Positions 1 to 9,250 are shown, counted from the stretch's first letter. The stretch is DNA of 64,000 bases from Iodidimonas sp. SYSU 1G8 (GCF_039655775.1 NZ_JBBYXJ010000001.1:1759501-1823500), one strand, 5' to 3'. A program made the numbers and translations. The notes: generated from the sequence alone by a model not told the origin.

Positions 1-149
1 GCATACCGCATCGCCTCCATCAGGCGGCCTTCCGTGCCCTCGACGGGCGGCAGAATATTTTCGAGCGCACTGTCGATGGCCTCGGCGACCTTGCCCATCT
101 CCGCCTGCAGCACCGCGATATCCGGCGTCTTGTTCAAATTCGTTCTCAC
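1..149 (-). CDS. ispA: Polyprenyl (farnesyl/geranyl) diphosphate synthase, N-terminal fragment
   Basis: Only about the first 50 codons lie in the window; the gene runs off the left edge. The product condenses isopentenyl diphosphate with allylic diphosphates to make farnesyl diphosphate in the cytosol. The visible residues include the family N-terminal pattern ALENILPPVEGTEGRLMEAMRYA in two parts: a helix, then 'EGRLMEAMRYA', which precedes the GGKRLRP motif in this family. It follows xseB with about 5 bp between, the usual alphaproteobacterial order xseB-ispA. The start is either GTG at 149 or the in-frame TTG at 137; an AGGGTGAG ribosome binding site sits at the right distance for the TTG. 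The diphosphate-binding Asp-rich motifs are outside the window, so chain length specificity cannot be judged. Confidence 0.8.
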   Translation of the reverse strand, partial: MRTNLNKTPDIAVLQAEMGKVAEAIDSALENILPPVEGTEGRLMEAMRY

Positions 150-154
150 CCTGA

Positions 155-409
155 TTATCCGATATCCGCGGGTTGCGCGGCGATGCCGTCCCCGGAAACG
201 ACCACTTTCTCGATCCGCGCCTGCGCATCGGCCAGCTTGGCGGCGCAATGCTGGCGCAACTGGGCGCCGCGCGTGTACATTTCGATGGATTCCTCCAGCC
301 CGACGCGTCCGCCCTCGAGCTTCTGGACCACGGTCTCCAGCTCGAGCAGGGCTTGTTCAAACGTCATGCCGGTAATGTCGTCGGGCAGTGTGGTGTGCGT
401 ATCCGCCAT
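155..409 (-). CDS. xseB: Exodeoxyribonuclease VII small subunit
   Basis: An 84-residue protein of the size and pattern of XseB, the small helical subunit that binds in several copies to XseA to form exonuclease VII, which degrades single-stranded DNA from both ends. The recognisable core is 'MTFEQALLELETVVQKLEGG' followed by 'LEESIEMYTRGAQLRQHC' and a helical tail. It lies between the histone deacetylase-like gene and ispA on the same strand and is probably co-transcribed with both. XseA is not in the window. A long opposite-strand reading frame over this gene is a GC-rich shadow. Confidence 0.93.
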   Translation of the reverse strand: MADTHTTLPDDITGMTFEQALLELETVVQKLEGGRVGLEESIEMYTRGAQLRQHCAAKLADAQARIEKVVVSGDGIAAQPADIG

Positions 410-442
410 CAGGTTTCCTTATGTGCCCGCGCGCATCGGCCT

Positions 443-1381
443 TCAGGCGTGCCGCATAAGTGCGCGTACATGCCCGGCGGCGCTGGCCGCCAGGTCTTTC
501 AGGTTATAGCCTCCTTCCAAAGTAGAGACGACACGGCCTTCGCACAAGCTTTCCGCAGCCTTACAAAACAGATCGGTGGCCCATTCGAAGTCGGCCTCGT
601 CCAGGTTCAAGCCCGCGAGCGGATCGTTTCGGTGACCGTCGAAGCCCGCGGAAATCATGAGGAGATCAGGACTGAATGCCTCCAGCGCGGGAAGGATGTC
701 GGCCTCGAGGGCATGCCGGAACGCACTGCCGCCGCTGCCGTCCGCCAGCGGCACGTTGACGATGTTGCCGACGCCGGTTTCGCTGGCGCGTCCCGTTCCG
801 GGATAGAGCGGCCACTGATGGGTCGATGCGTAGAACAGGTCGGCATCGGCCTCGAAAAGCTCCTGCGTCCCATTACCGTGATGGACGTCGAAATCGATCA
901 CCGCGATGCGGCGCAGGCCGTGCACGGCCCGCGCCTCCAGCGCGCCGATCACCACGTTGTTGAACAGGCAAAATCCCATGGGCCGGCGCGATTCAGCGTG
1001 ATGTCCGGGCGGCCGCACGGCGCAGAACGCGTTACGCGCCTCGCCGAGCGCCACGGCGCCGACGGCGTGACACACCGCGCCCGCCGCGCGGCGGGCGGCC
1101 AGATACGAGCCGGGCGACACGATGGTGTCGGCATCGATATGGCAATATCCCTCCTGGGCCGACTGATCGACCGCCGCGGCCACGAGCTGCAGCACCTGGC
1201 GCGGATGCGCCCGCAGCAGCTGCTCGTCCGTCGCGACCGGCGCCTCGGCCCGCGCCAGATCCCTGAACGCATCCTCATCCAGCGCGCGCATGACAGCCCG
1301 CAGCCGATCCGGCGATTCCGGATGGCCGGGCGCCGGATCGTGGTAAAGGCAGTCGGGATGAGTCACCAGAAGCGTCGTCAT
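443..1381 (-). CDS. Histone deacetylase family protein (acetylpolyamine/acuC-like amidohydrolase)
   Basis: A 312-residue zinc amidohydrolase of the arginase/deacetylase fold. Seen motifs: RPPGHH at 123-128 with the His pair that acts in catalysis, the zinc-binding D163-F-D165-V-H167 segment, the third zinc ligand D248 in SAGFDGH, and GGYN at 290-293 with the transition-state Tyr. All catalytic residues are present, so the enzyme should be active. Bacterial members remove acetyl or other acyl groups from small molecules or protein lysines; the substrate here is unknown. The gene lies 33 bp upstream of xseB and 24 bp downstream of the acyl-CoA ligase on the same strand. Coupling to xseB-ispA is common in Alphaproteobacteria and may not imply a functional link. 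Confidence 0.9.
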   Translation of the reverse strand: MTTLLVTHPDCLYHDPAPGHPESPDRLRAVMRALDEDAFRDLARAEAPVATDEQLLRAHPRQVLQLVAAAVDQSAQEGYCHIDADTIVSPGSYLAARRAAGAVCHAVGAVALGEARNAFCAVRPPGHHAESRRPMGFCLFNNVVIGALEARAVHGLRRIAVIDFDVHHGNGTQELFEADADLFYASTHQWPLYPGTGRASETGVGNIVNVPLADGSGGSAFRHALEADILPALEAFSPDLLMISAGFDGHRNDPLAGLNLDEADFEWATDLFCKAAESLCEGRVVSTLEGGYNLKDLAASAAGHVRALMRHA

Positions 1382-1405
1382 GCATGTTCCTTGCAGGCGG
1401 AAAAC

Positions 1406-3118
1406 TTAGCGGGCTGACGCCCGCCGGGCCTTTTCCTCGGCCACCAGCTCCTTCTTCGACAACTTGCCGACCGCGGTTTTGGGCAGTTCCTTGCGGAACT
1501 CGATCTCGCGGGGCAACTCATGCTTGCCCAGTTCGCCCCGCAGGAACTCCGTCAGCTTTTCCGCATCGAGGCTGTGATCACCGTCCTTGAGGACCACGAA
1601 GGCCTTCGGCACCTCGCCATGATAGTCCTCGGGCACGCCGATGACGGTCACCTCCTTGACGGCGGGATGCTTCATGATCGCCTCTTCCACATAGCGCGGG
1701 AACACGTTGAAACCGCCGACCAGGATCATGTCCTTCATCCGGTCGATGATGAAGGTATAGCCGTCCTCGTCCATGTATCCGACATCACCCGTCCGCAGGC
1801 GGCCGGCGACGATGGTCGAGGCCGTCGCCTCCGGATTGTTCCAGTAGCCCTTCATAACCTGGGGGCCGACCACACAGATCTCTCCCACCTCGCCGCGCGG
1901 CAGTATCTTTTGCGGGTCTTCCCTGTCGACGATGACGATCTCGGTCCCCGGCAGCGGCAGGCCGATGGAGCCATCCTTGTTCACGCCTTTCTCCGGCCCG
2001 CAGGTAGCGGTCGGCGAACACTCGGTCAGACCGTAGCCCTCCAGGATCGCGACACCCGTGACCTCCTGGAAATGGCGGCGTACTTCCGCCGGGAGCGGCG
2101 CGCCGCCCGACATGCACCAGCGCAGTGACCCGAACGACTGCTTGTCGACCTTGGGATGGTTCGCCAGCGCCGTGAACATGGTCGGCACGCCGGGCAGGGA
2201 ACTGGGCCGTTTGCGGATGACGTCCTTGACCACCGCATCCAGCTCGAACTTGGGATGCAGCACGATGCGGCAGCCCGTCATGGTGCCCATCACCAGGATC
2301 GTGGTCATGGCGAAGACATGGAAGAACGGCAGCGCGCCAATGGTGGTCTCGACGCCGTCCGCGAAGTCGGGAAACCAGGCCCGGTTCTGACATCCATTGA
2401 TGTAGACGTTGGCGTGGGTCAGCATGGCCCCCTTGGGAACGCCGGTCGTCCCGCCCGTGTACTGCAGTACCGCCACATCCTCGACCGGATCGATGGCAAC
2501 CGGATCGACGAGCCCGTCATTGTCGAGCAGGCCACTCCAGTCCAGATGCCGGTCATCCCACCGCCGTGCCGCGATGTCCTTGCGCCGGAGCAGGGAAAAC
2601 AGCGTGCCCTTGACCCGCGGCATGGTATCGCTCAGCCGCGATACCACCAGCGCGCGCAGGCGGCTTTCGTCCAGCAACGCCCGCGCCTTGGGATAGAGCA
2701 GTTCGAGATCGAGCGTCACCATCACGTCGGTGTGCGAATCCTCGATCTGGTTCAGCAACTCGTGCTGCGAATAGAGCGGGCTGAAATTCACCACCGTGCC
2801 GCCGGCCTTCAGCACGCCGAAATAGGCGATCACCTGTTGGGGGCAGTTGGGGAGGTAGAGGCCGACCTTGACACCCTTGCCCACCCCCAGCTTCTGGAAG
2901 CCCTTCGCGGCTCGGTCCGCCAGCGCCAGAACCTGCGCGTAGGTGAAGTCACGGCCAAAAAAATCCAGATGGACATTGCCGGGCCACCGGCGTGCCGCCT
3001 CGTCGAGCACGGTCTGCACCGGACGCGCCTCGAAGCGCCGCTCCCACTCGATATTGGCCGGATAATGCGCGAGCCAGGGACGATCCGCCACTCTCTCGTT
3101 CCCTTGGGAAGTCAGCAT
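1406..3118 (-). CDS. fadD: Long-chain fatty acid--CoA ligase (AMP-forming)
   Basis: A 570-residue member of the adenylate-forming superfamily, which activates a carboxylic acid with ATP and joins it to CoA. The phosphate-binding motif YTGGTTGVPKGAM, the GYGLTE motif and the C-terminal 'RTGDVGYMDEDGYTFIIDRMKDMILVGG' hinge (in part) with the PKTAVGKLSKKEL lysine are all visible. Length and the DGVETT/ALPFFHVFAM region fit long-chain acyl-CoA synthetases of the FadD type. The reading frame is open a further 45 codons upstream, but the ATG at 3118 has a good GGAGAGGAAAG ribosome binding site and gives the normal N-terminus, so the longer start is rejected. Substrate range cannot be told from sequence alone. 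Confidence 0.9.
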   Translation of the reverse strand: MLTSQGNERVADRPWLAHYPANIEWERRFEARPVQTVLDEAARRWPGNVHLDFFGRDFTYAQVLALADRAAKGFQKLGVGKGVKVGLYLPNCPQQVIAYFGVLKAGGTVVNFSPLYSQHELLNQIEDSHTDVMVTLDLELLYPKARALLDESRLRALVVSRLSDTMPRVKGTLFSLLRRKDIAARRWDDRHLDWSGLLDNDGLVDPVAIDPVEDVAVLQYTGGTTGVPKGAMLTHANVYINGCQNRAWFPDFADGVETTIGALPFFHVFAMTTILVMGTMTGCRIVLHPKFELDAVVKDVIRKRPSSLPGVPTMFTALANHPKVDKQSFGSLRWCMSGGAPLPAEVRRHFQEVTGVAILEGYGLTECSPTATCGPEKGVNKDGSIGLPLPGTEIVIVDREDPQKILPRGEVGEICVVGPQVMKGYWNNPEATASTIVAGRLRTGDVGYMDEDGYTFIIDRMKDMILVGGFNVFPRYVEEAIMKHPAVKEVTVIGVPEDYHGEVPKAFVVLKDGDHSLDAEKLTEFLRGELGKHELPREIEFRKELPKTAVGKLSKKELVAEEKARRASAR

Positions 3119-3418
3119 GCTCTTTCCTCTCCGGCCCGGTCCAGAACAGGATTCTACCACCTTTTCATGCCCGTCTTTCAAGAGCGAGCCGATCGTCTTG
3201 CAATCCCGGCCGGATGAAACCATGTTGAGGTGATGAGCATGGCGACAGATCATAGCCGCTACAGTGCGCGGGCGGGCCAGACCAGATCCGGCACGTCTGC
3301 CCCGGTAAGCCGCGCCTGACGGCGCCGACGCGCTTCCGGGGCTAGAAGGCCTTCACATCGATCGGCGCGAACCGCGCCAGCGCCGCACGGCTACCGCGCG
3401 GCTGACGGAGCATGCATT
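3119..3418. other. Intergenic region between divergent fadD and rnk
   Basis: About 300 bases without a convincing gene. Towards fadD the minus strand carries TTGAAA (3176-3181) and TAGAAT (3151-3156), 19 bases apart, which is a plausible but over-spaced sigma-70 promoter. On the rnk side I see only the ACGGAG ribosome binding site at 3405-3410. The rest is GC-rich with no hairpin, RNA gene or repeat that I could recognise. Confidence 0.5.
3151..3181 (-). promoter_or_regulatory. Candidate promoter of fadD
   Basis: Minus-strand TTGAAA and TAGAAT hexamers separated by 19 bases, ending about 33 bases before the chosen ATG of the acyl-CoA ligase. The -10 element is good, the spacing is longer than ideal. 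No FadR-like operator was recognised. Confidence 0.35.
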
Positions 3419-3799
3419 GTGACACCCCTTCCTCCAGTAGTCCTCGGCGAGGACGACTTCGATTATTTGAGCAATCTTACCGCCGCCCGGGCGGGCGCGG
3501 CATCCGAGGCGATTGATTTCCTCGAACAGGAACTGGATCGAGCGGAAATTCTGCCACAGGAAAAACTTCCCGCGGATGTCGTGCGCATTGGATCGACCGT
3601 CGACTATCGCGATCTGGCCGCGGGCGCCGTCCGCAAGGTGATGCTGGTGTACCCGAACGAGGCGGATTCGGAAGCGGGCAAGGTATCGGTCCTGACCCCG
3701 ATCGGCGCTGCCCTGATTGGGCTGAAGACCGGCCAGCACATCGGTTGGAACGCCCGAAACGGGCAACACCGGGAACTGGAAATTCTCGCGGTCGGCTGA
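3419..3799 (+). CDS. rnk: Nucleoside diphosphate kinase regulator, GreA/GreB C-terminal family
   Basis: A 126-residue protein with the Rnk layout: a short N-terminal helical part (about 1-50) and a GreA/GreB-type FKBP-like C-terminal domain (about 50-126). The stretches 'LDRAEILPQEKLPADVVRIGS', seen in two overlapping pieces, and 'LTPIGAALIGLKTGQHI' match the family closely. Rnk binds RNA polymerase near the secondary channel and in enterobacteria affects nucleoside diphosphate kinase levels. The start is GTG with ACGGAG eight bases upstream. It stands alone between divergent fadD and a convergent MBL-fold gene. A 237-codon reading frame on the other strand (3353-4066) was judged a shadow. 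Confidence 0.88.
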   Translation: MTPLPPVVLGEDDFDYLSNLTAARAGAASEAIDFLEQELDRAEILPQEKLPADVVRIGSTVDYRDLAAGAVRKVMLVYPNEADSEAGKVSVLTPIGAALIGLKTGQHIGWNARNGQHRELEILAVG

Positions 3800-3816
3800 C
3801 AGGCCGACCAAGGCCT

Positions 3817-4938
3817 CTAGACCATCAAGGGTGCCGGGTCCGGGCTCTCGTGGGTATCGGGATGCGCCCGCTTCGACAGGGTGGGGTCGATGCTGCGGTA
3901 GCGGTATCGACCATCCTGGTCGAGCGTGCGCTCGAGCCGGCCGCGGCCCATCAGGCAATGCAGGTGAGCGATGCATTCGCCCAGCGCCAGCATGATCTGG
4001 AACGAATCCAGCGGCCTTGAGAACATCACCGGCAGCAGATCGTGCGCGGTCTGCGGCGTGACGCACTTCTCCTCGCAGGCCAGCATCCGGTCCTCGTGAT
4101 GCTCCAGCAGATAGCGCAGCCGGGTATGCAGGCCATAGAACGGACGGTTGTGCGACGGCAGGACCAGCGCCGTATCAGGCAGCGACAGGAACTTGCGGTG
4201 GGAGTCCAGCCAGTAGCTGAGCGGGTCTTCCTCGGGCTCGTTAGCATTGACGCTGACGTTGGAGGTGATGCGCGGCAGGACCTGGTCGCCGGAAATCAGC
4301 ACGTCGATTTCTTCGCAGTACAGGCAGACATGCTCGGGAGAATGACCGCTACCGGTGACGACGCGCCATTCGCGCCCGCCGATGGTCAGGACCTGCCCAT
4401 CGATCAGACGGTGATAGCCAACGGGCATCGGCTCCACATTGCTGCTGAAGCCGCCCCAGCCGCGCGAGGCGATCTCGCTCAGGATATTTTCCGGAATGCC
4501 GCCGCGCTGATAGAACAGAATGGCTTCCGGCGGCAATTCGCGAACATTCTCGTTCGAGAACGTCCGGGCATAAAAGTACTCGGTCCGGCTCATCAGCAGC
4601 GGCGCGTTCCAGTGCCGGCACAGCCAGCCGGCCTGACCGAGATGGTCGGGATGCATGTGCGTCACGATCACCCGCGTCACCGGCTTGCCATCCAGCGCAT
4701 TGGCGAAGATCTCGCGCCAGAAATTCTGCGTCTTGTCGCCGCGGATGCCGGTATCGACGATCACCCAGCCGTCCCCGTCTTCGATCAGATAGAGGTTGAT
4801 GTGATCGAGCGCGAAGGGCAGCGGCATCTGCAGCCATTTGATGCCGGGCGCGACATCGCGCGCCGTGCCCGAGGGCGGCAGGTCGTCGAACGGATAGGTG
4901 AGGCTGAAGTTATCCACGTATTTACCGAGCGGTATCAA
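3817..4938 (-). CDS. MBL-fold metallo-hydrolase
   Basis: A 373-residue metallo-beta-lactamase-fold hydrolase. VDTG at 61-64 precedes the metal-binding THMHPDH motif at 93-99; a later GSGHSPEHVCLY supplies the next His ligand, SGDQVLP the bridging Asp, and SHNRPF the final His. The extra C-terminal part (about 290-373) resembles the winged-helix extension found in glyoxalase II-like and LACTB2-like members. Likely a cytosolic hydrolase of a thioester or ester; the true substrate is not clear. It is divergent from tsaC (56 bp apart) and convergent with rnk (17 bp). Confidence 0.85.
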   Translation of the reverse strand: MIPLGKYVDNFSLTYPFDDLPPSGTARDVAPGIKWLQMPLPFALDHINLYLIEDGDGWVIVDTGIRGDKTQNFWREIFANALDGKPVTRVIVTHMHPDHLGQAGWLCRHWNAPLLMSRTEYFYARTFSNENVRELPPEAILFYQRGGIPENILSEIASRGWGGFSSNVEPMPVGYHRLIDGQVLTIGGREWRVVTGSGHSPEHVCLYCEEIDVLISGDQVLPRITSNVSVNANEPEEDPLSYWLDSHRKFLSLPDTALVLPSHNRPFYGLHTRLRYLLEHHEDRMLACEEKCVTPQTAHDLLPVMFSRPLDSFQIMLALGECIAHLHCLMGRGRLERTLDQDGRYRYRSIDPTLSKRAHPDTHESPDPAPLMV

Positions 4939-4994
4939 GAAGGGGGCATCCTAGAGAGGAAGGCAGGCGAAACCAACACGGAATTGATTTAGAT

Positions 4995-5981
4995 ATGAAG
5001 GCCATGGACAGCATGCCAGCAACGGAACACGCCATCTTCAAGCCCGGCGCGGCGACCACGACGCGCGCCGTCGCCCTGCTGCGCGCGGGCCTGCCGATCG
5101 GGCTGCCGACCGAGACCGTCTATGGCCTTGCCGCCGACGCCTGCGACGACAAGGCGGTGGCGCGGATCTTCGAGATGAAGGGCCGTCCCACCTTCAACCC
5201 GCTGATCATCCATACCGCCAGCGCGGAGATGGCCGAGCGCTTCGTCGATTTTCCCGAGGCCGCCCGTACGCTGGCCCGCCATTTCTGGCCCGGCCCCCTC
5301 ACCCTGGTGCTGCCCCGCAAGCCGGACTGTCCCGTCTCGCTGCTCGCGTCGGCCGGGCTGGACACGCTCGCGATCCGGGTGCCCGCCCATCCGGCGGCGC
5401 GCGACATCCTGACGGCGTTCGGCGGACCGCTCGCCGCGCCCAGCGCCAACCGTTCCGGCCATGTCAGCCCGACCACCGCATGGCACGTGGTCGAGGAACT
5501 GCCCGTCGCGCTGGTGGTCGATGGCGGCGCCTGCACGGTCGGCGTCGAATCCACCATCGTCGGCTTCGAGGGAACGACACCGCTTCTGCTGCGGCCGGGC
5601 GGCGTTGCCGCCGAGGATATCGAAGCGGTGCTGGAGCAGCGCCTGGCCCGCCGCGCGGTGAACGACGCGATCAACGCGCCGGGCCAGTTGAACAGCCACT
5701 ATGCCCCTAACGCGGGCGTCCGGCTGGACGCCGCGGATGTCGCGGCCGATGAAGCCCTGCTGGCCTACGGCCCCCCGTTGACCGGCGCGGCCCTCACCCT
5801 GAACCTGAGCCCGGCGGGTGATCTCGCCGAAGCGGCGGCGAACCTTTTCGCCATGCTGCGGGCATTGGACCACCCAGGCATATCGGGGATCGCCGTCATG
5901 CCGGTGCCGGAAACCGGACTGGGCCAGGCCATCAACGACCGGCTGCGCCGCGCCGCCGCGCCCCGGGAGGGCAGGACATGA
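4995..5981 (+). CDS. tsaC: L-threonylcarbamoyladenylate synthase (TsaC/Sua5 type)
   Basis: A 328-residue Sua5-type enzyme. It makes threonylcarbamoyl-AMP from threonine, bicarbonate and ATP, the first step of t6A modification at position 37 of ANN-decoding tRNAs. The N-terminal YrdC domain (about 15-205) shows GLPTETVYGLAADA, KGRPTFNPLIIH and the nucleotide-binding 'SANRSGHVSPT' segment. The C-terminal Sua5 domain (about 215-328) makes it longer than E. coli TsaC. Three in-frame Met codons at 1, 4 and 7 leave the exact start open and no strong ribosome binding site favours one. It overlaps the next gene by 4 bp (ATGA), so the two are translationally coupled although their functions are not obviously related. 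Confidence 0.93.
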   Translation: MKAMDSMPATEHAIFKPGAATTTRAVALLRAGLPIGLPTETVYGLAADACDDKAVARIFEMKGRPTFNPLIIHTASAEMAERFVDFPEAARTLARHFWPGPLTLVLPRKPDCPVSLLASAGLDTLAIRVPAHPAARDILTAFGGPLAAPSANRSGHVSPTTAWHVVEELPVALVVDGGACTVGVESTIVGFEGTTPLLLRPGGVAAEDIEAVLEQRLARRAVNDAINAPGQLNSHYAPNAGVRLDAADVAADEALLAYGPPLTGAALTLNLSPAGDLAEAAANLFAMLRALDHPGISGIAVMPVPETGLGQAINDRLRRAAAPREGRT

Positions 5982-7405
5982 GTCTCGACGGCCTCAAGCA
6001 ATTGCTCGGGCCCGGCGGCTATGTGGACGATCCCGCCGAGATGGTCCCCTATCTCACGGAGTGGCGCGATCGCTGGCAGGGCGACTCTCCGCTGATCGCC
6101 CGCCCCCGCACGACGACCGATGTGGCGTCGGTGATGGCCTATTGCGCCGCGCACGGTCTGGCGGTCGTGCCGCAGGGTGGACATACCGGTCTGTGTGGAG
6201 GCGCGATGCCGCATTCGGGCGCCGGAGAGATCGTGCTCTCCCTGAGCCGGCTGAACCGGGTACGCGGGATCGACCCGCAGGGGTTCACCATGACGCTGGA
6301 GGCCGGTTGCACGCTCGCGGCGGCGCAACAGACCGCCGAACAGGCGGACCGGCTGTTCCCACTTTCCCTCGCTTCCGAGGGATCGGCCCAGATCGGCGGC
6401 GTGTTGTCCACCAATGCCGGCGGCAACGCCGTGCTGCGCTATGGCAATGCCCGCGACCTGGTGCTCGGTCTGGAGGTCGTGCTGGCCGACGGCCGCATCT
6501 GGAACGGCCTGCGCGGTCTGCGCAAGGACAATACCGGCTATGATCTGAAGCAGCTTTTCGTCGGCTCGGAAGGCACCTTGGGCATTATCACCGCCGCCGT
6601 GCTGAAACTGTTTCCCGCCGCCCGCCAGCGCGAAACCACCTTGGTCGCCGTGCCCGATGCCGACGCCGCGGTCCGCCTGCTGGGATTGGCGCGGGAACTG
6701 TCGGGCGACCGGGTGAGCAGTTTCGAGCTGATGCCCCGGATCGGACTGGAATTTGTCATCACCCACATGGACGGCCGCGACCCGATGGAGACGGCATCGC
6801 CCTGGTACGTCCTGATCGACCTGACCACCGCCGCGGCGGGCACCGATCTGGGCGAGGCCATGCAGGCGCTGCTGGAGCGTGCCCTTGAACGGGAGCTGAT
6901 CACCGACGCCGTGGTCGCCGCCTCGGAAACGCAGCGCGACGCCCTGTGGCGGTTGCGCGAGAGCCTGTCTGAATCGCAGAAATACGAAGGCGGCAGCATC
7001 AAGCACGATATCTCGGTGCCCATCGCGCGCATTCCCGAATTCCTGCGGCTGGCGACCGCCGCCGTGGCGGACCGGATTCCAGGAATCCGGCCGGTGCCCT
7101 TCGGCCACATGGGCGACGGCAACATCCACTTCAACCTCAGCCAGCCCGTCGGCATGGACCGGCGCGCCTTTCTCGACCGCTGGGAAGAAATCAACGTGCT
7201 CGTGCACGATATCGCCGCCAGCCTCGATGGAAGCATCAGCGCCGAGCATGGCGTCGGCCAGCTGAAGGTCGCGGAGATCGTCCGCTACAAGACCGATGTG
7301 GAAATGGATCTGATGCGGCGCGTCAAGCAGGCGCTCGATCCCCACGGCCTGCTCAATCCCGGCAAGGTCCTGGCAGCGGCAGGGCGGAACGGTCCCGATG
7401 CGTGA
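5978..7405 (+). CDS. FAD-binding oxidoreductase, D-2-hydroxyacid dehydrogenase family (GlcD/D2HGDH-like)
   Basis: A 475-residue flavoprotein of the vanillyl-alcohol oxidase superfamily. The FAD pyrophosphate-binding segment VVPQGGHTGLCGGAMP lies near residue 60, the GGVLSTNAGGNAVLRYGNA segment near 145, and the C-terminal metal-binding motifs GHMGDGNIHFN and AEHGVGQ are intact. These are typical of D-2-hydroxyglutarate and D-lactate dehydrogenases that pass electrons to the respiratory chain. It is translated from an ATG overlapping the end of tsaC, with GGGAGG as ribosome binding site. D-2-hydroxyglutarate is the likeliest substrate because SerA-type enzymes, one of which is encoded at 40.7 kb, can produce it; that link is inference. 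Confidence 0.88.
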   Translation: MSLDGLKQLLGPGGYVDDPAEMVPYLTEWRDRWQGDSPLIARPRTTTDVASVMAYCAAHGLAVVPQGGHTGLCGGAMPHSGAGEIVLSLSRLNRVRGIDPQGFTMTLEAGCTLAAAQQTAEQADRLFPLSLASEGSAQIGGVLSTNAGGNAVLRYGNARDLVLGLEVVLADGRIWNGLRGLRKDNTGYDLKQLFVGSEGTLGIITAAVLKLFPAARQRETTLVAVPDADAAVRLLGLARELSGDRVSSFELMPRIGLEFVITHMDGRDPMETASPWYVLIDLTTAAAGTDLGEAMQALLERALERELITDAVVAASETQRDALWRLRESLSESQKYEGGSIKHDISVPIARIPEFLRLATAAVADRIPGIRPVPFGHMGDGNIHFNLSQPVGMDRRAFLDRWEEINVLVHDIAASLDGSISAEHGVGQLKVAEIVRYKTDVEMDLMRRVKQALDPHGLLNPGKVLAAAGRNGPDA

Positions 7406-7495
7406 CCCGCGCCGGATGCCGGATTCATTGATAAGGCTGGTCAAATTCCCCGCGAGGCGGCTAAAAAGAGTCCAGGGCCTTCAGGGAGCAGACCG

Positions 7496-9250
7496 ATGAA
7501 TCGCGCCGTCGTGGGCGTTATTGCCGCCGGCGCGGTTCTGGGCGCGGCGCTGCTCGTAATGCCGGGCATCATCGGATATTCGGCCGAGAACAGCCTGCGC
7601 ACCTCGCTGAAGACCATTTCCCAGCAAGGGTCCTACCGCATCGAGCTGGTGCGGTTCGAACGCGGCTGGTTCACCTCGAAGGCCGAAAGCAGACTGATCG
7701 TCGAGGGCGAATACGCGCGCACCCTGCAGCAATTGATGGGCATGGTGACCGGCGACGAGTTCGAGGTCACCTTCACCCATGATATCCGCCATGGTCCGCT
7801 GCTGCTCCACAAGATCCAGCCGGTCATCGGCATCGCCTTTGCCAAGACCGACATGCGCCTGCCCGAAGGTGTCGAGACCGTTCTGGAGAAATATCTGCGC
7901 GGCCAGCCGCTGCTGACGTTCCGCACCACCTTCGATTTCCTCGGCGGCTCGAAGACCCTGATCGACAATCCCGAATACATGGGCGAGATGGGGCCGCACA
8001 CCTCGGTGGAATGGGACGGCGCGTCGGGACGCATCCTCGCCGCCAAACGGGCGTTCAGCGTCACGCTCGACATGCCGTTGTTCCGTCTCGAGACCAGCGA
8101 ACGCATGACACTGCTGCGCGACATGAAGGTCACCGGCGCGCAGGAGAAATGGGGGTCGCATCTGTGGCTGGGCGAGATCGACGCACGCGCGGCCGAAGTC
8201 AGGCTCTTGCATCCCGAAGCCGGCGACGCGGTCGATATCGAGGCGCTCGGCTACCGCACGGCGGTGACCATCGACAAGGCGGACCGGCTCGACGCCAGTG
8301 TTTCGCTCGGTCTGGACGGCGGCGCGTTCGAAGGTGGGCGGCTGGGTCCGAGCAGATGGTCGCTGGAAGTCGTCGACCTGTCGGCGCCCGCGCTCGACGA
8401 GGCCTATGGGCTGTACAACAAGGTGCTGGACAAGGCGGGCACGCCCTACGAGCAGCAGATGCTGCTGGACAGCTTCCTCGACAAGTCACTGACCGGCCTG
8501 TTCGATGCCCCCGTGGCCATGAAGGCCGGCATCTCCCTGGACGTGGACAGTCCGTTCGCCCTGTATCGGGGTACGACCAGCATCGGCGTCAGCGGCAAGA
8601 ACGCCGAGGTCGCCATCGCCATCGACCAGACCACCGACGCCCTCGACTACGGCGGATGGACCATGACGGACAGCCGCGGCCAGTTGCGGCTGTCGGGCCT
8701 GGACGGCCGGATGCTGGGCGAGATCTACGCCGATCTGGTGCGCTTCATCACCCTGGGAATGCCTGACTCGCAGATGGAGGAAGAAAAGGCGCTGGTGTTC
8801 AGCGAGAAGCTGCCGGCCATCATCCGGCCTGGCACCCGCCTCACTCTGGAGAACGTGACCATCAACGTCCCCGGCGGCAGCGTGACGGCGAATGGCGACC
8901 TCGGATTCACCGGAGACCAGCCACTGAACTATGCCGACATGGACGCGGTGACCCGGCGCCTCAAGGGAACCGGAACGGCGCGAATCTCGCAAGGCGCGCT
9001 GGTGTGGTACCTGACACGCGAATTGCTGCACGAACGGCAGATGGCATTGGCCGTGGAAGGACGCGAGGTCGACGAGGATACATTGCGTCTCCTGGCGCGG
9101 ACCTCCGCCAACAGCCGAATCCTGGAGCTGGAACGGCAGGCTGTCATCCGGCGCGACGGCGACGGCTTCGTTATCGAAGCGGCACTCGCGGATGGCAAGG
9201 TCATGCTCAACGGCGTCCCGCGACCGGAACTGGCCCCGGCGGCGCCGTGA
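7496..9250 (+). CDS. DUF945 (YdgA-like) family protein
   Basis: A 584-residue protein with an N-terminal membrane anchor or uncleaved signal (about 4-27, rich in Val, Ala and Gly) and a long periplasmic part. The family mark is the early segment 'YRIELVRFERGWFTSKAES', followed by beta-strand-rich repeats such as 'TFTHDIRHGPLLLHK', the pattern of DUF945/YdgA proteins. Their function is poorly known. It starts 90 bp after the FAD dehydrogenase with AGGGAGCAG as ribosome binding site and its stop codon overlaps the start of a 40-codon gene. Predicted to sit on the periplasmic face of the inner membrane. Confidence 0.75.
   Translation: MNRAVVGVIAAGAVLGAALLVMPGIIGYSAENSLRTSLKTISQQGSYRIELVRFERGWFTSKAESRLIVEGEYARTLQQLMGMVTGDEFEVTFTHDIRHGPLLLHKIQPVIGIAFAKTDMRLPEGVETVLEKYLRGQPLLTFRTTFDFLGGSKTLIDNPEYMGEMGPHTSVEWDGASGRILAAKRAFSVTLDMPLFRLETSERMTLLRDMKVTGAQEKWGSHLWLGEIDARAAEVRLLHPEAGDAVDIEALGYRTAVTIDKADRLDASVSLGLDGGAFEGGRLGPSRWSLEVVDLSAPALDEAYGLYNKVLDKAGTPYEQQMLLDSFLDKSLTGLFDAPVAMKAGISLDVDSPFALYRGTTSIGVSGKNAEVAIAIDQTTDALDYGGWTMTDSRGQLRLSGLDGRMLGEIYADLVRFITLGMPDSQMEEEKALVFSEKLPAIIRPGTRLTLENVTINVPGGSVTANGDLGFTGDQPLNYADMDAVTRRLKGTGTARISQGALVWYLTRELLHERQMALAVEGREVDEDTLRLLARTSANSRILELERQAVIRRDGDGFVIEAALADGKVMLNGVPRPELAPAAP

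Noticed and set aside
3353-4066. 237-codon minus-strand reading frame over rnk
   Set aside because: Rnk on the plus strand has clear family motifs; this frame also overlaps the MBL-fold gene out of frame.
5765-7444. 559-codon minus-strand reading frame opposite tsaC and the FAD dehydrogenase
   Set aside because: Shadow; both plus-strand genes show complete family motifs.
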